38,371 nt of DNA from Hymenobacter jeongseonensis. Lineage in GTDB: Bacteria > Bacteroidota > Bacteroidia > Cytophagales > Hymenobacteraceae. Both the position numbers and the translations under genes were made by a program. The stretch is from NCBI RefSeq assembly GCF_015694725.1, contig NZ_JADQDQ010000020.1:1-38371 (forward strand), written 5' to 3'. Below are positions 27,617 to 35,792 of the stretch, piece after piece. The notes beneath the pieces are model-generated. The model made no database searches, was not told the origin of the DNA, and saw nothing but the letters and a program-made list of their open reading frames with translations. Within the stretch, counting starts at the first letter, position 1. Every line of letters starts with the position of its first letter.

Positions 27617-28426
27617 ATGAAAAAACCCCGTGTAATTGCCTTCGCAACTCAGAAAGGAGGGGCGGGCAAGTCGACCATCGGGACGCACGTCGCCTCGGCG
27701 CTCTGCTACCTCTACGGCTACAAAGTCGCTATGCTTGACTGCGACTACCCGCAGAATACCCTGCACGCTTACCGCAACCACGAGCAGCAGCTGCTGCAGT
27801 CCGACGTGGCGTTTCAGGAGCGGCTCATCAAGCAGGGGGTGACCCCGTACCCCATTGCCATCTCCAGCATGGAAAAGGCCGTGGACGCCATCGATACGCT
27901 GGCCGAAAAGGAATACGACTTCATCCTGGTTGATACCCCCGGGACGGTAAATGTCTCGGGCCTGAGCGAGCTGCTCGAGCGGGTAGAGTACATCTTCCTG
28001 CCCATGGAGCCGGACATGGGCACCATTGCCTCGACGATGTCCTACATGCATATCCTGGGCAACTTCACCCAGGCCCAGCGGCCCGAATCAAATCTGGTGG
28101 GTTTCTACGCCTTCTGGAACAAGTTCATCAAAGCCGAGAAGCGCACGGTCTATATTAAAACCGCTGACCTCTTCCGTGAGAAGGGCTACCCGCTGCTCAA
28201 CAGCCGGGTGGAATCTTTGGTCAGCATCAAGGACAAGCGCTCCACCATGTTTCCCATGCCGGAAAAGGAGCTGGGCAAGCTCGGGCTGGGCAGTCTGATT
28301 ACCGAGATTCTGACGCTGGTGGTCGGCCAGGGCACCATGACGCCCTCGGGCAAGCGCCTGGAATTCGCCCCGGTGGAGTTTGAACTGCCCACGCCCGCCG
28401 TTACCCTCGACGACAACGCCAAATAA
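27617..28426 (+). CDS. ParA-family partition ATPase
   Basis: The 269-residue protein has the deviant Walker A FATQKGGAGKST at residues 9-20, Walker A' DCDYPQ and Walker B FILVDTPGTV, all typical of ParA/MinD ATPases. There is no N-terminal helix-turn-helix, as in the small type Ib ParA group and in the ParA-like TraA proteins of Bacteroidota conjugative elements. It should drive ATP-dependent segregation or positioning of the replicon or element. Its start lies 36 bp after the 8-bp repeat array. The next gene begins 12 bases after its stop, so the two form an operon. Confidence 0.92.
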   Translation: MKKPRVIAFATQKGGAGKSTIGTHVASALCYLYGYKVAMLDCDYPQNTLHAYRNHEQQLLQSDVAFQERLIKQGVTPYPIAISSMEKAVDAIDTLAEKEYDFILVDTPGTVNVSGLSELLERVEYIFLPMEPDMGTIASTMSYMHILGNFTQAQRPESNLVGFYAFWNKFIKAEKRTVYIKTADLFREKGYPLLNSRVESLVSIKDKRSTMFPMPEKELGKLGLGSLITEILTLVVGQGTMTPSGKRLEFAPVEFELPTPAVTLDDNAK

Positions 28427-28438
28427 CCGCTTCCCACC

Positions 28439-29098
28439 ATGGCCAAGAAAACACCAGAATCGAAAGAAGACGCGGCCGCTCGGCGCCAGCGCGAATTAGC
28501 GGCGCTCACCTCGGGCGTGGCCGCCTTCAGCCTGATGGGCGAGGCTCCGGTCGTAGCTCCAGCTCCCGTAGAAGCACCGGCAGCGCCAGTACCAGCAGCC
28601 ACCACGGCCGCACCGGCGGCCCCGCAACCGGCAAGCAGCGAACCCGAAGGAAAAAAGGTCGGGGCCCAGGCATCGGCTGCCCCAGCGGTTGTCAAAGTCG
28701 CCACGAAAGCGGCGGTTCCGGCGAATAGGGCAGGGGAGGAGCCCGCCTCCCCCAGCGCGGTAACTACGTCAGCAGCCTCCCCGCCTGCCGAGGAAGATGA
28801 CGAGGAAGTCGACTCGGAGGAAGATGACGCCTTACCCGAGACGCCAGCCGTGGCGGAAACCAGCGAGTTGGACCTGAACCGGCTGTTTGTACCCTCCAGT
28901 GAAAAGAAGGGGACCACCCTGCGTATAACGGCCGACCACCAGCAGTTTTTCACCAACCTGGGCTTTCTGCTCGGCAACGGGGCTTCCGCGCCGGATATCA
29001 TCCACAACATCCTCAACCGCTTCCGGGCCGACCACGAGGCGCAGATTCAGAAGGCCATGAAAAAGCAGATGCGCCAAATGATGGCCCCAAAAAAGTAG
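28439..29098 (+). CDS. DUF3408-like partner of ParA (candidate centromere-binding protein)
   Basis: The 219-residue protein has three parts: a basic, Ala/Arg-rich N-terminus (about 1-35), a long disordered Ala/Pro-rich linker with an acidic stretch EEDDEEVDSEEDD (about 40-145), and a compact C-terminal domain (about 150-219: KKGTTLRITADHQQFF, SAPDIIHNILNRFRADHEA, then a Lys/Met tail). The C-terminal domain resembles DUF3408 proteins that follow ParA in Bacteroidota elements, and its strand-helix-helix pattern suggests a ribbon-helix-helix fold. I infer that it binds the 8-bp array and stimulates ParA. The family match is by pattern only. Confidence 0.7.
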   Translation: MAKKTPESKEDAAARRQRELAALTSGVAAFSLMGEAPVVAPAPVEAPAAPVPAATTAAPAAPQPASSEPEGKKVGAQASAAPAVVKVATKAAVPANRAGEEPASPSAVTTSAASPPAEEDDEEVDSEEDDALPETPAVAETSELDLNRLFVPSSEKKGTTLRITADHQQFFTNLGFLLGNGASAPDIIHNILNRFRADHEAQIQKAMKKQMRQMMAPKK

Positions 29099-29121
29099 CC
29101 TCGACCATTACTTGCCTTAAA

Positions 29122-29145
29122 CCCCGGGCCTCCATTAGTCCGGGG
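29122..29145 (+). terminator. Hairpin after the parA operon
   Basis: CCCCGG (29122-29127) and CCGGGG (29140-29145) pair around a 12-nt loop, 23 bases after the stop codon of the DUF3408-like gene. A C/T-rich stretch (CACTTTCCCTCTC) follows. A second imperfect GC-rich hairpin lies around 29170-29205. Confidence 0.5.
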
Positions 29146-29273
29146 CACTTTCCCTCTCTACCCAGCAACTCCCCCGTCCCTGCCTGATAGGGTAGGGGAG
29201 GGGCTGCCTTTGCCGCCCTGTATGACCTTAAGCTTTCCTTCTGTATCGCTTCACCTCCTAGCCAATCCGCTGC

Positions 29274-31127
29274 ATGGGTCGCGGTAGGTGGTGGATTTCG
29301 TTGGCCTTGACCCTCGCGTTAGCCCGCGTCACGACGGGAACGGCCCAGACACCCGAAACCCAGAACCAGGCGGCGGGCTCGGCGCCGGCCATCGATTCGC
29401 TGCGGGGGCTCCTGCACCAAAAGCAGCCGGACTCCGTGCGTTACCATAGGCTGCAGGCCTTGAGTCAGGCATTGTTTGCGGAGAACGAGCCGGAAGCCCG
29501 CCGGGTGGGGGAGCAGGCCGTGCAACTCGCCCGCCACCGGCGCGACTGGCCGGGAGCCGCCGATGCCTTGTACCAGCTGGTGGTAAACTGCGAGCGGGCC
29601 GCCGATTACGTGGCGGCCATGCAGTACAGCCAGGAAGGAGTGGAGGTCGCGCAGGCGCACCAGCTGCCGGATGAGTGGCGATTTACGCAGTGCCTGGCCC
29701 TGGTATCGGTGGACACCAAGGACGTGGCCAATGGGTTAAAGTTCATGCAGCAGGCCTACCGCCAGCAGGCCGCGGCGGGAAACGTCAGCCCCCGCGAGCG
29801 GGGCGGCCTGCTGCTCAACCTGGCCAACACCTTTCTGTTAATGCAGCGCTAGGACTCGGTGCTGCACTACGCCACCCGGGCTTTGCCCTACATGCAGCGG
29901 GCGAAGGATGCGCGCGGGCTGGGTTACGTGTACCAGTTTCGGGGCGAGGTGTACGCCATGATGCGTCCTCAGTCCGGGGCCACGCTGAGTGCGGCGGCCG
30001 TGAACATGAACCGGGCCCTGCGCATCATGCAGCGTAACGGCTTTCGGCCCCAGGTTGCCAGCTCCGCCCTGTCGTTGGCCCGCGTGTACCGGCTGGAAGT
30101 ACAGCCGGAGGCCTCGCAGCGCATGGCCGAGCTCGCTCTCTCCGTGGCGCGAGAGCTGAAAATGCCCGACTACCAGGCGGACGCGCTGGCCAGCCTGGCC
30201 TGGGCTCACGCCGACCAGGGCCGGGTGGGCCACTCTTTCGATTTGGACAACCGGGCGCAGGACTTGCGGGACTCCCTGTTCAACGGCGACAAGGCGCAGG
30301 CCCTGGCCCAGGCGCAGGTGCGCTACGACGTGAAGTTGCTCACCGAGCAGAAGCGGGCCGCCGAGTTTGAGCAGCGCAGCCAGCCCGCCCAGCTGCAGTC
30401 GCTGTGGCTGCTGCTGGGCGGGCTGACGACGACCATTGGGGTAGGAGCGTGGCTGTACTGGCGGTTGCGGCGGCAGAAAGCGCTGCTGGCCCTGGCCAAC
30501 CAGGCGAATTGCCGGGCGGTGGCCGAAAAGGAAGTGCTGCTGCAGGAGATTCACCACCGCGTGAAAAACAACCTACAGCTGGTAAGCGGTCTGCTCGCCT
30601 GGCAGCGCAGCACCCTGCCGGAGCCCGCGCTGGTGGCCGCCCTGGATGCCAGCCGGGCCCGAATCCAGAGCATGGCCCTGGTTCATGAATTCTTATATCA
30701 GGCCGATAATCTGGCCGAAGTGCGCATGGACCAATACCTGCGTGAACTGCTTGATTCGCTGCACAAAGCCCACGAATCGTCCCAGCAAATCATCCACCTG
30801 AGCACCGACCTGGCCCCCGTGCGCATGGCAGCCAAGGAAGCCAGCACCCTGGGATTGCTCGTAAACGAATTGGTGAGCAATGCGTACAAGCACGCTTTTC
30901 GGGGCCTGGCCCAGGGCCACCTGCACGTTTTTTTCGCCGGCGGTCCCACCGGCTTCCGGCTCACCGTCGTCGATAATGGAGCTGGTATGCCGGCCGCCAA
31001 CGCGCCGACGAAAGCCCACTCGCTGGGCCTGCAGCTGGTGCGCACGCTCACCAAACAGCTGAAAGAAAGCCTTTTGGCAACATCCTCAATTACCTCGGGC
31101 ACGCACGTGGAGGTCGCTCGTGAATGA
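29274..31127 (+). pseudogene. TPR sensor histidine kinase (HisKA_2 type) with in-frame TAG
   Basis: The frame starts with a signal peptide or anchor (WWISLALTLALARVTTG) and TPR-like helices (to about residue 360), then a membrane helix (LWLLLGGLTTTIGVGAWLYW). It ends in a HisKA_2 kinase core: phosphoacceptor LLQEIHHRVKNNLQLVSGLL, N-box LLVNELVSNAYKHAF, VVDNGAGMP and SLGLQLVRTL. It is continuous for 618 codons except one TAG at 29850-29852 (LLMQR-stop-DSVLHY). The context suggests a tyrosine codon was hit. Without read-through only the first 192 residues are made. The second part could restart at the ATG near 29889 but would lack the signal sequence. A LytTR regulator follows after 42 bases. 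Confidence 0.9.
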
Positions 31128-31169
31128 CGAGTCTCCCGACGCGCTCACCTATTCTACCATTTCTACCCC

Positions 31170-31931
31170 ATGTCTACTATTCTCATTGTTGAAGATGAAC
31201 TGCTTATTGCCGCGGAGATATCGCAAACCTTGGTTCGGCTGGGCCACACCCCGCTCGAACCCGTCGACAGCAGCGACGAAGCCCTCGGGGTGCTGGCCAC
31301 GCAGCCCGTGGAGCTGGTGCTGATGGACATCAACATTTCCGGCGACTGCGACGGCATCGCGGCCGCTCTGCTCATCCGCCGGCAGTTTGCCGTGCCGGTG
31401 GTGTTTCTCACCGCCCGCTCCGACTAGGCGACCCTGAACCGAGCGAAACTGGCCCAGCCCTACGGCTACCTGGTCAAGCCTTTCACGGATGATTCCCTGC
31501 GGGTGCAGGTGGAGCTGGCCCTTTACAATGCCTACCAGGCCGGGCCCACCGGCCCTATCTCCGAAACCGCCAACGCCGGCACGGAGGTGCTGGGTCCGGC
31601 CGACCGGTGCCCCAAGTTCACGGACTACCTGTTTGTGCGCAAGGGCTCGGGCCACGTCAAAGTACTACTCGCCGACATCCTCTACTTCGAAGCCTTGCAG
31701 AACTACGTGCGGATGCACACGGTGCGGGAGAAATTCGTCTTCGACTCCACCATGAAAGAGCTGGAGCAGAAGCTGCCCAACCAATTCTTCAAAACCCACC
31801 GCTCCTACATCGTGAACCTGGACCGCGTTCAAGCTTACGAGGAGAGCAGTGTGCTGCTCGGCGAGGATTATGTTCCGGTTAGTCGTTCAACCAAGGATGA
31901 GCTAAAAACCCGCATTCATTTAATAGGCTAA
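31170..31931 (+). pseudogene. LytTR response regulator with in-frame TAG
   Basis: The frame reads a receiver domain (MSTILIVEDELLIA; phosphoacceptor in LVLMDINISGD; VVFLTARSD), then TAG at 31425-31427, then continues in the same frame with ATLNRAKLAQPYGYLVKPFT. A LytTR DNA-binding domain follows (VLLADILYFEALQNYVRM, FFKTHRSYIVNLDRV, VPVSRS). The restored protein would have 253 residues, normal for this family. The usual sequence at the break (DEATL) suggests GAG became TAG. It forms a pair with the kinase upstream, which carries the same kind of lesion. Termination would leave a receiver lacking its last helix and conserved Lys, plus no DNA-binding domain. Confidence 0.9.
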
Positions 31932-31972
31932 GATAACATGCTATGGGGAGTGTGTTTAACTATAACCGAAAT

Positions 31973-31988
31973 CACCGTTTCATTGAAC
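31973..31988 (+). repeat. Cassette repeat R1 (core only)
   Basis: CACCGTTTCATTGAAC begins 41 bases after the stop of the LytTR gene. It matches the core GACCGTTTnnCTGAAC with a C in place of the first G. The pyrimidine-rich upstream half is not recognisable, so this is a divergent copy. It resembles R4 (shared AAATCACCGTTT). Confidence 0.55.
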
Positions 31989-32033
31989 ATAGCTTTTCGC
32001 CACTTCTTAGCGGCCTAGGGCCTTTATTGCACG

Positions 32034-32432
32034 ATGCAAGAGTCTATCGCCGCGGTGGTGATCGTCCTTCTGGTCGTGACCGGAATCAACATCGCCTACC
32101 GAAAACGATCCCCCATGTCCCCAGTAGGGCCGCATATAAAGGCCCTGCCCATGGCCCTATTCCAGGCGGTTCTGATCGCCTTGGTGGCGGGGATGCTCAC
32201 GCACTTCTGGACCTTTTCGGCACCGGGCCTTTACCGCCTCCTGCTGGTTATCGCAGCCGTGATGATCCTCGTTTTTGGGCTGGTGAGGGGGATCAACTGG
32301 TGGCATCGAAAACGCTACCCCATGTCCCCTGCCGGGCCGCGGTTTAAGGCCCGGCGCGTGGCTTTACTGGCCGGAGCATTCGTGGTGGTATGGTTGTATG
32401 TGGGGCTTATTGTCTTGTATGGCACTAGGTAA
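32034..32432 (+). CDS. Small membrane protein with internal duplication
   Basis: The 132-residue protein has four predicted hydrophobic segments (starting AAVVIVLLVVTGINIAY, LFQAVLIALVAGM, YRLLLVIAAVMILVFGL and VALLAGAFVVVWLYVGL). Two basic loops are copies of each other: RKRSPMSPVGPHIKA and RKRYPMSPAGPRFKA. The nucleotide sequence is also duplicated (about 32099-32145 and 32308-32354), so the gene arose by tandem duplication of a half. I do not recognise the family. It is the first gene of the cassette region, lying between repeats R1 and R2. A weak -7-like box (TTTATTG) ends 4 bases before the ATG. Confidence 0.75.
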   Translation: MQESIAAVVIVLLVVTGINIAYRKRSPMSPVGPHIKALPMALFQAVLIALVAGMLTHFWTFSAPGLYRLLLVIAAVMILVFGLVRGINWWHRKRYPMSPAGPRFKARRVALLAGAFVVVWLYVGLIVLYGTR

Positions 32433-32441
32433 AAGCTTGAC

Positions 32442-32478
32442 AAAGGCTTGTTTTACTATTCGGACCCGTTCGCTGAAC
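32442..32478 (+). repeat. Cassette repeat R2
   Basis: The copy reads AAAGGCTTGTTTTAC, then TATTCGGACCCGTTCGCTGAAC. It starts 10 bases after the stop codon of the membrane protein. It matches R10 and R3 closely in the GGCTCCTTTTACTATTCGGACC half. Confidence 0.8.
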
Positions 32479-32523
32479 GGAAGGCTTTGGTGCGCGAAGA
32501 AAGAAAACATAGCAACGAAGCGC

Positions 32524-32531
32524 CATCTTTG
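32524..32531 (+). promoter_or_regulatory. -7 box abutting a start codon
   Basis: CATCTTTG is one base off the Bacteroidota -7 consensus TAnnTTTG and is followed by CCGC and the ATG at 32536. Transcription would start at or next to the start codon. Confidence 0.45.
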
Positions 32532-32535
32532 CCGC

Positions 32536-33039
32536 ATGCGTTCCTTTCTTTTTTTGGCCGTGGCCCTTCCCCTGGTGGTCGCCGCGGCTCCCTTCCCCAC
32601 GCGCGCGTCCCTGCCGGTGGAAGCCCAACCCAGCCAAGCAGTGCCCGCAGCGCCCCCGCTGCCCCGCCACATGGTCTTTGATGTGCCGGCCCTCTGCGCC
32701 CTGACCATAGGCCAAATCCGGCGTCAGCTGGGCACTCCTAACCTGGACGACAGCGAGCCCATACCCGACCCGTCGCGCTTCGAAGAAACGCACTGGAGTA
32801 AAACGTACCGGCGGGAGGGAATGGAACTGCGTCTGGACTACGTGCGCAAAACGGGGAAAATCCTGCGCTGCTACCTCTCGCCAGCCGGCGACGCTGCTAT
32901 CCCAGCGCAGGAACTGACTAGGTTGCTGGCCACCGGTCACCTCACAGGCCGACCCAAAGGTTTGCGCATCAAACCAATATTTGTGCACCAAGACCCCACG
33001 TCCCACCGCTATGCCACCGTGATGGTAGAGGTGCACTAA
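32536..33039 (+). CDS. Secreted protein of unknown function
   Basis: I chose the ATG at 32536 because it opens a clear signal peptide (MRSFLFLAVALPLVVAAA) and is preceded by a -7-like box. The longer frame from 32398 would overlap the previous gene and run through repeat R2. The 167-residue product has a Pro/Ala-rich segment after the signal peptide, then a compact domain (FDVPALCALTIGQIRRQLG, WSKTYRREGMELRLDYV, LTRLLATGHLTGRPKG). It resembles small periplasmic SmpA/OmlA-like folds in layout only. I do not recognise the family. It lies between R2 and R3. Confidence 0.75.
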   Translation: MRSFLFLAVALPLVVAAAPFPTRASLPVEAQPSQAVPAAPPLPRHMVFDVPALCALTIGQIRRQLGTPNLDDSEPIPDPSRFEETHWSKTYRREGMELRLDYVRKTGKILRCYLSPAGDAAIPAQELTRLLATGHLTGRPKGLRIKPIFVHQDPTSHRYATVMVEVH

Positions 33040-33042
33040 GCG

Positions 33043-33080
33043 AAAGGCTCCTTTTACTTTTGGGACCCTTTCGGTATCCG
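33043..33080 (+). repeat. Cassette repeat R3
   Basis: AAAGGCTCCTTTTACTTTT is followed by GGGACCCTTTCGGTATCCG. It begins 3 bases after the previous stop codon. The right-hand CTGAAC is degraded to a GTATCC-like form. Confidence 0.7.
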
Positions 33081-33155
33081 CTGGTCTATCTTGGGCCTTT
33101 CAACACCCTGCTCGCGCCGTTCCGCTGTTCGGTGGCCGCCTTGTTCGCCTGACCG

Positions 33156-33860
33156 ATGACTTCCCCGCTTACGCCCGCCGTGCTCCTGCTCAGCGGCCTG
33201 CTGTTTGCCGCCCCTCAGCTCCACGCGCAACCCTCCTTTAGCCTGGGGCCGCGCGTGGGCCTCAACGCGGCCACTTCCCATGCCGCGTCCGGGCCAGACG
33301 ACGGCAGCGTCCGCTACCGCCCCGGCGGCGAGGCCGGGCTCACCGGATCGCTTCGCTTCGGCCGGTTCGCGGTGCAGCCCGCCCTGCTCTACTCCCAGAA
33401 GGGGTACGCGTACCACGCCCGCATCGATTACCGGGACGGCACCGGCTTTGGCACCGCCGACTACGACGACCGGGTCCGCTTGGACTACCTGACGCTTCCG
33501 GTTTCGCTGGCCTATGGCCGACGCGCGGACGGCCAAGGGGTTCAGGTGTTTGCGGGCCCGTACCTGGCCCTGCTGCTCGGAGGCCGGTACGCGACGACCA
33601 TCGCCGTTCCCTCGAACCCGCAGACCGCCCGCGGCAATATCTCCGTCGCGAAGGAGCCCGGGACCGGCCGCGTATTCCAGCGCTACGACGCCGGCCTGCA
33701 AGCCGGCTTGGGCTACCGTCGCCAAGCCCTGCTCTTCCAGGCCGGGTACAGCCTGGGCCTGCGGGCCGCGACGTCTTTTGGGGACCATCCCCCGCGCTAC
33801 GCTTACAACCGCACCTTTCAGGCTTCGCTGAGCTACCTGTTTGCCCGACAAGCGCAGTAG
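33156..33860 (+). CDS. Outer-membrane beta-barrel protein (PorT-like)
   Basis: The 234-residue protein has a signal peptide (AVLLLSGLLFAAPQLHAQ) and then an eight-strand-type barrel pattern. It has alternating hydrophobic strands ending in aromatics and a PorT/OmpW-like start (SFSLGPRVGLNAAT), with AVQPALLYSQKGYAY, LDYLTLPVSLAYG, GPYLALLLGG and YDAGLQAGLGYR. The last strand ends near a C-terminal Phe (LSYLF), followed by six residues. This matches the outer-membrane beta-barrel family common in Bacteroidota (PF13568 type). Location is the outer membrane; function is unknown. It lies between R3 and R4 in the cassette array. Confidence 0.85.
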   Translation: MTSPLTPAVLLLSGLLFAAPQLHAQPSFSLGPRVGLNAATSHAASGPDDGSVRYRPGGEAGLTGSLRFGRFAVQPALLYSQKGYAYHARIDYRDGTGFGTADYDDRVRLDYLTLPVSLAYGRRADGQGVQVFAGPYLALLLGGRYATTIAVPSNPQTARGNISVAKEPGTGRVFQRYDAGLQAGLGYRRQALLFQAGYSLGLRAATSFGDHPPRYAYNRTFQASLSYLFARQAQ

Positions 33861-33949
33861 GGCGCGCCCCCGGCGGCCAGACCAGGGCAGGCGGCGGCAC
33901 CGTGGCGTAACCTTCTGCATTCAGAAAGGCGGCGAGTTTGTATCTAAAT

Positions 33950-33965
33950 CACCGTTTGGCTGAAC
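33950..33965 (+). repeat. Cassette repeat R4 (core only)
   Basis: CACCGTTTGGCTGAAC has a perfect right half but lacks the pyrimidine-rich left half. It starts 90 bases after the previous stop codon, the second most distant placement in the set. Confidence 0.6.
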
Positions 33966-34027
33966 TTGGGCTGTTACTTTCCCGATTCAGAAAGCCTTAC
34001 TTTGTATTGTTTCGCTCGCTCTTAGCT

Positions 34028-34597
34028 ATGGCGTATTGGCTCGTTCTGCTCTGCGCTTGTTCCAGTACCTGTGCTTACGCGCAGTCGCCCGAACAGCCGC
34101 AAGCCATCCCGCCCACCTCCTATGTATTCGGCCATCCCCTGGCCACCGTCCGCACCAGTGCGCGGGCACAGTTGCAGGCCCGGCCCGGTTTTCGGTACAT
34201 GCGCTTGAGGGCCTGCTCCCCGGGGGGCATGGAAGAACCCGCTGCGCGTGATACCAGCAGCTTGTGCCTGGTGTACTCCGGCCCCATTGGCTCCTCCGTC
34301 CGGTACGTGAACCAGCGCGGGGCCCCGCTCCCGTACTATGCAGATTTTCGCCTTCGCTTCACGCCCCTTGGCCCCGCCCAGACGCGGGTGGACGTGCTGA
34401 CCCTGCATCCGCGTGTGGTCACCGGCGTTGCCCTGTTGCCCTCGTTGCCGCACTTTGTGCGGCAAGAGCGCACGACGCCCGTCGCCCCGTCGGGGTGGGA
34501 GGAATACGAATTGTTGCAGCTGCTCGGCCGTGGGTTACACGAACCCCACATGCCGACGGCGCCCCCACTTCCCGCCCCAACACGAATTGGCCGGTAG
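34028..34597 (+). CDS. Secreted protein of unknown function
   Basis: I place the start at 34028 (MAYWLVLLCACSSTCAYAQ, signal peptide). The open frame reaches back to 33938, but that part runs across repeat R4. The 189-residue product shows YVFGHPLATVRTSARAQL, RYMRLRACSPGG and YYADFRLRFTPLGPAQTRVDVLTLHP. This reads as a small periplasmic or surface domain with paired cysteines. I do not recognise it. A TACTTTG box lies at 33998-34004, 23 bases before the ATG. It lies between R4 and R5. Confidence 0.7.
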   Translation: MAYWLVLLCACSSTCAYAQSPEQPQAIPPTSYVFGHPLATVRTSARAQLQARPGFRYMRLRACSPGGMEEPAARDTSSLCLVYSGPIGSSVRYVNQRGAPLPYYADFRLRFTPLGPAQTRVDVLTLHPRVVTGVALLPSLPHFVRQERTTPVAPSGWEEYELLQLLGRGLHEPHMPTAPPLPAPTRIGR

Positions 34598-34608
34598 GCG
34601 AGCAGTTT

Positions 34609-34644
34609 AAGGCTCCTTTTGCGATTTGGACCGTTTTGCTGAAC
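34609..34644 (+). repeat. Cassette repeat R5
   Basis: AAGGCTCCTTTTGCGATTT and GGACCGTTTTGCTGAAC are both well conserved. It begins 11 bases after the previous stop codon and ends 19 bases before the next ATG, the tightest spacing in the array. Confidence 0.8.
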
Positions 34645-34651
34645 AATTAAC

Positions 34652-34658
34652 TACTTTG
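34652..34658 (+). promoter_or_regulatory. -7 box abutting a start codon
   Basis: TACTTTG is followed by GTTAA and the ATG at 34664. It is close to TAnnTTTG with one spacer base missing. The transcript would have almost no leader. Confidence 0.45.
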
Positions 34659-34663
34659 GTTAA

Positions 34664-34861
34664 ATGCTAAAACGTCTCGCCGGTTGGCCAACCCAACTCT
34701 TGGTCTTGCTATGGGCGCTGCCAAGTTCTGTGGAAGCCGGCAATGCCTTTCCCCATTCGCCAACGGATCTGCCCCTGTGGGGCCGACTCTTTCCCTTGTT
34801 CCTGGCGCTTCTCATTCTCATTGCCTGCGGAGTGCACGAGTTGAGAAAGAAGAAGCGATAA
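34664..34861 (+). CDS. Small membrane protein, 65 residues
   Basis: The protein has an N-terminal hydrophobic segment (TQLLVLLWALPSSVEAG, possibly a signal peptide), a short polar loop (FPHSPTDLPLW) and a second hydrophobic segment (LFPLFLALLILIACGV). It closes with a positively charged tail (HELRKKKR), which would sit in the cytoplasm. No family is recognised. It is bounded tightly by repeats R5 and R6: R6 begins one base after its stop codon. Confidence 0.7.
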   Translation: MLKRLAGWPTQLLVLLWALPSSVEAGNAFPHSPTDLPLWGRLFPLFLALLILIACGVHELRKKKR

Positions 34862-34894
34862 TGCTCGTTTACCGCTCCGACCGTTTACGTGAAC
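34862..34894 (+). repeat. Cassette repeat R6
   Basis: TGCTCGTTTACCGCTC and CGACCGTTTACGTGAAC follow the previous stop codon immediately. The copy is shorter and more divergent on the left but keeps the core. Confidence 0.7.
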
Positions 34895-34902
34895 CACAAT
34901 AG

Positions 34903-34910
34903 TAGCTTTG
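34903..34910 (+). promoter_or_regulatory. -7 box abutting a start codon
   Basis: TAGCTTTG is a full match to TAnnTTTG and is followed by CCAG and the ATG at 34915. Confidence 0.5.
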
Positions 34911-34914
34911 CCAG

Positions 34915-35433
34915 ATGGGTTTTGCCTTCAAACGCCTCAACGGACCATTGCTGCTCGTTCATTTTCTAGCCGTCCCTTGTTTCATCCTGGGTGGGCAGCT
35001 GTTAGAGCGGATTCGGTGGGTGCCCCTGCGGCAGGCATTTCAAACCCATGGCTTAGCGGGCGCCCACCAAGTGAGTGGGATGACGGCGAGCGAAATGATT
35101 CTGCAGCTGCATCTGGGTCCCACTTACGCGTGGCTCGGGGCCATCCTGCTGGGGTGTTTGTTGTCGGGCTTGGTGGTTTGGCGCCGCCGAGAGAGCGCGG
35201 CCATCCCGTTGCTGCTGTTCGGCCTTGCGGTCGTCACCTCGTGGACGCATTACTACAACGAGCCGGGCAGGGTAATGCAAGGCCTCTCCAACCTGCTGGC
35301 GTTGTTTCCGCATGCGTCCCGGCAATCGCAGTTGGGCCTTGTTGGCAGTGCGCTGCTCGTGCTGGGCGTGGTGCCCTTTCTGCTGACATGGCCTCGCCCC
35401 GGTGCCGCGCCGACTGCGAAAGCAAGCGCATAG
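34915..35433 (+). CDS. Four-helix membrane protein of unknown function
   Basis: The 172-residue protein has hydrophobic segments near residues 11-28 (PLLLVHFLAVPCFILGG), 73-90 (WLGAILLGCLLSGLVVW), 97-112 (IPLLLFGLAVVTSW) and 140-158 (LVGSALLVLGVVPFLLTW). A long polar loop of about 40 residues follows the first. No catalytic motif is visible and I do not recognise the family. The start is fixed by a perfect -7 box 4 bases upstream. It is bounded by R6 and R7, which starts 9 bases after the stop. Confidence 0.75.
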   Translation: MGFAFKRLNGPLLLVHFLAVPCFILGGQLLERIRWVPLRQAFQTHGLAGAHQVSGMTASEMILQLHLGPTYAWLGAILLGCLLSGLVVWRRRESAAIPLLLFGLAVVTSWTHYYNEPGRVMQGLSNLLALFPHASRQSQLGLVGSALLVLGVVPFLLTWPRPGAAPTAKASA

Positions 35434-35442
35434 CTAAAATAA

Positions 35443-35476
35443 CACTCCTTCCACTTTTTGGACCGTTTTTGTAAAC
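35443..35476 (+). repeat. Cassette repeat R7
   Basis: CACTCCTTCCACTTTTT and GGACCGTTTTTGTAAAC keep the core with a diverged right end. The next gene is on the minus strand, so this copy cannot be its promoter. Confidence 0.75.
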
Positions 35477-35503
35477 TCTCAAGCTAACGACCTGATTCCG
35501 TAA

Positions 35504-35713
35504 TTAGAGATCAGAGTTTTCGAGTCGTTGTTTCTGAACGTCTGCCGGGAGTGCTTCCCTGGGGCCGTCTTTTCCGGGAAAAGCGTATAGTAGCGCCATG
35601 ATAAGCCCATTAAAGAGGCACACCCATACAACGAGGGGGATCCACCGGATGCGCCAATTGGACGTCCCTCCTGGACGTATTTCGACTGGAAAAGCAAACA
35701 GGCGCTTCAACAT
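35504..35713 (-). CDS. Possible small membrane protein, 69 residues
   Basis: This minus-strand frame has a plausible membrane helix (WIPLVVWVCLFNGLIMALLY) and a charged C-terminal tail (KDGPREALPADVQKQRLEN). It begins MLKRLFAFPVEI. It is the best candidate for the content of the cassette between repeats R7 and R8, an otherwise empty 316-bp unit. No family is recognised and no -7 box is obvious. Overlapping frames in the same strand look less protein-like. Confidence 0.45.
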   Translation of the reverse strand: MLKRLFAFPVEIRPGGTSNWRIRWIPLVVWVCLFNGLIMALLYAFPGKDGPREALPADVQKQRLENSDL

Positions 35714-35792
35714 AACATACAGGAGTGCGTGGGTCAGCTACAGGAAAATCATAGCGTAAAGACAGTAAATGTAAGGTTTTGGCCTCCGTCAA

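Noticed and set aside
29850..31427. Genome-wide reassignment of TAG as a sense codon
   Set aside because: TAG ends several normal genes in the window (for example at 21222, 33860, 34597, 35433 and 35831), so the two internal TAGs are local events.
31943..32347. 134-residue plus-strand frame overlapping the first cassette gene
   Set aside because: It lies in another frame of the duplicated membrane-protein gene, has a charged composition without domain pattern and crosses repeat R1.
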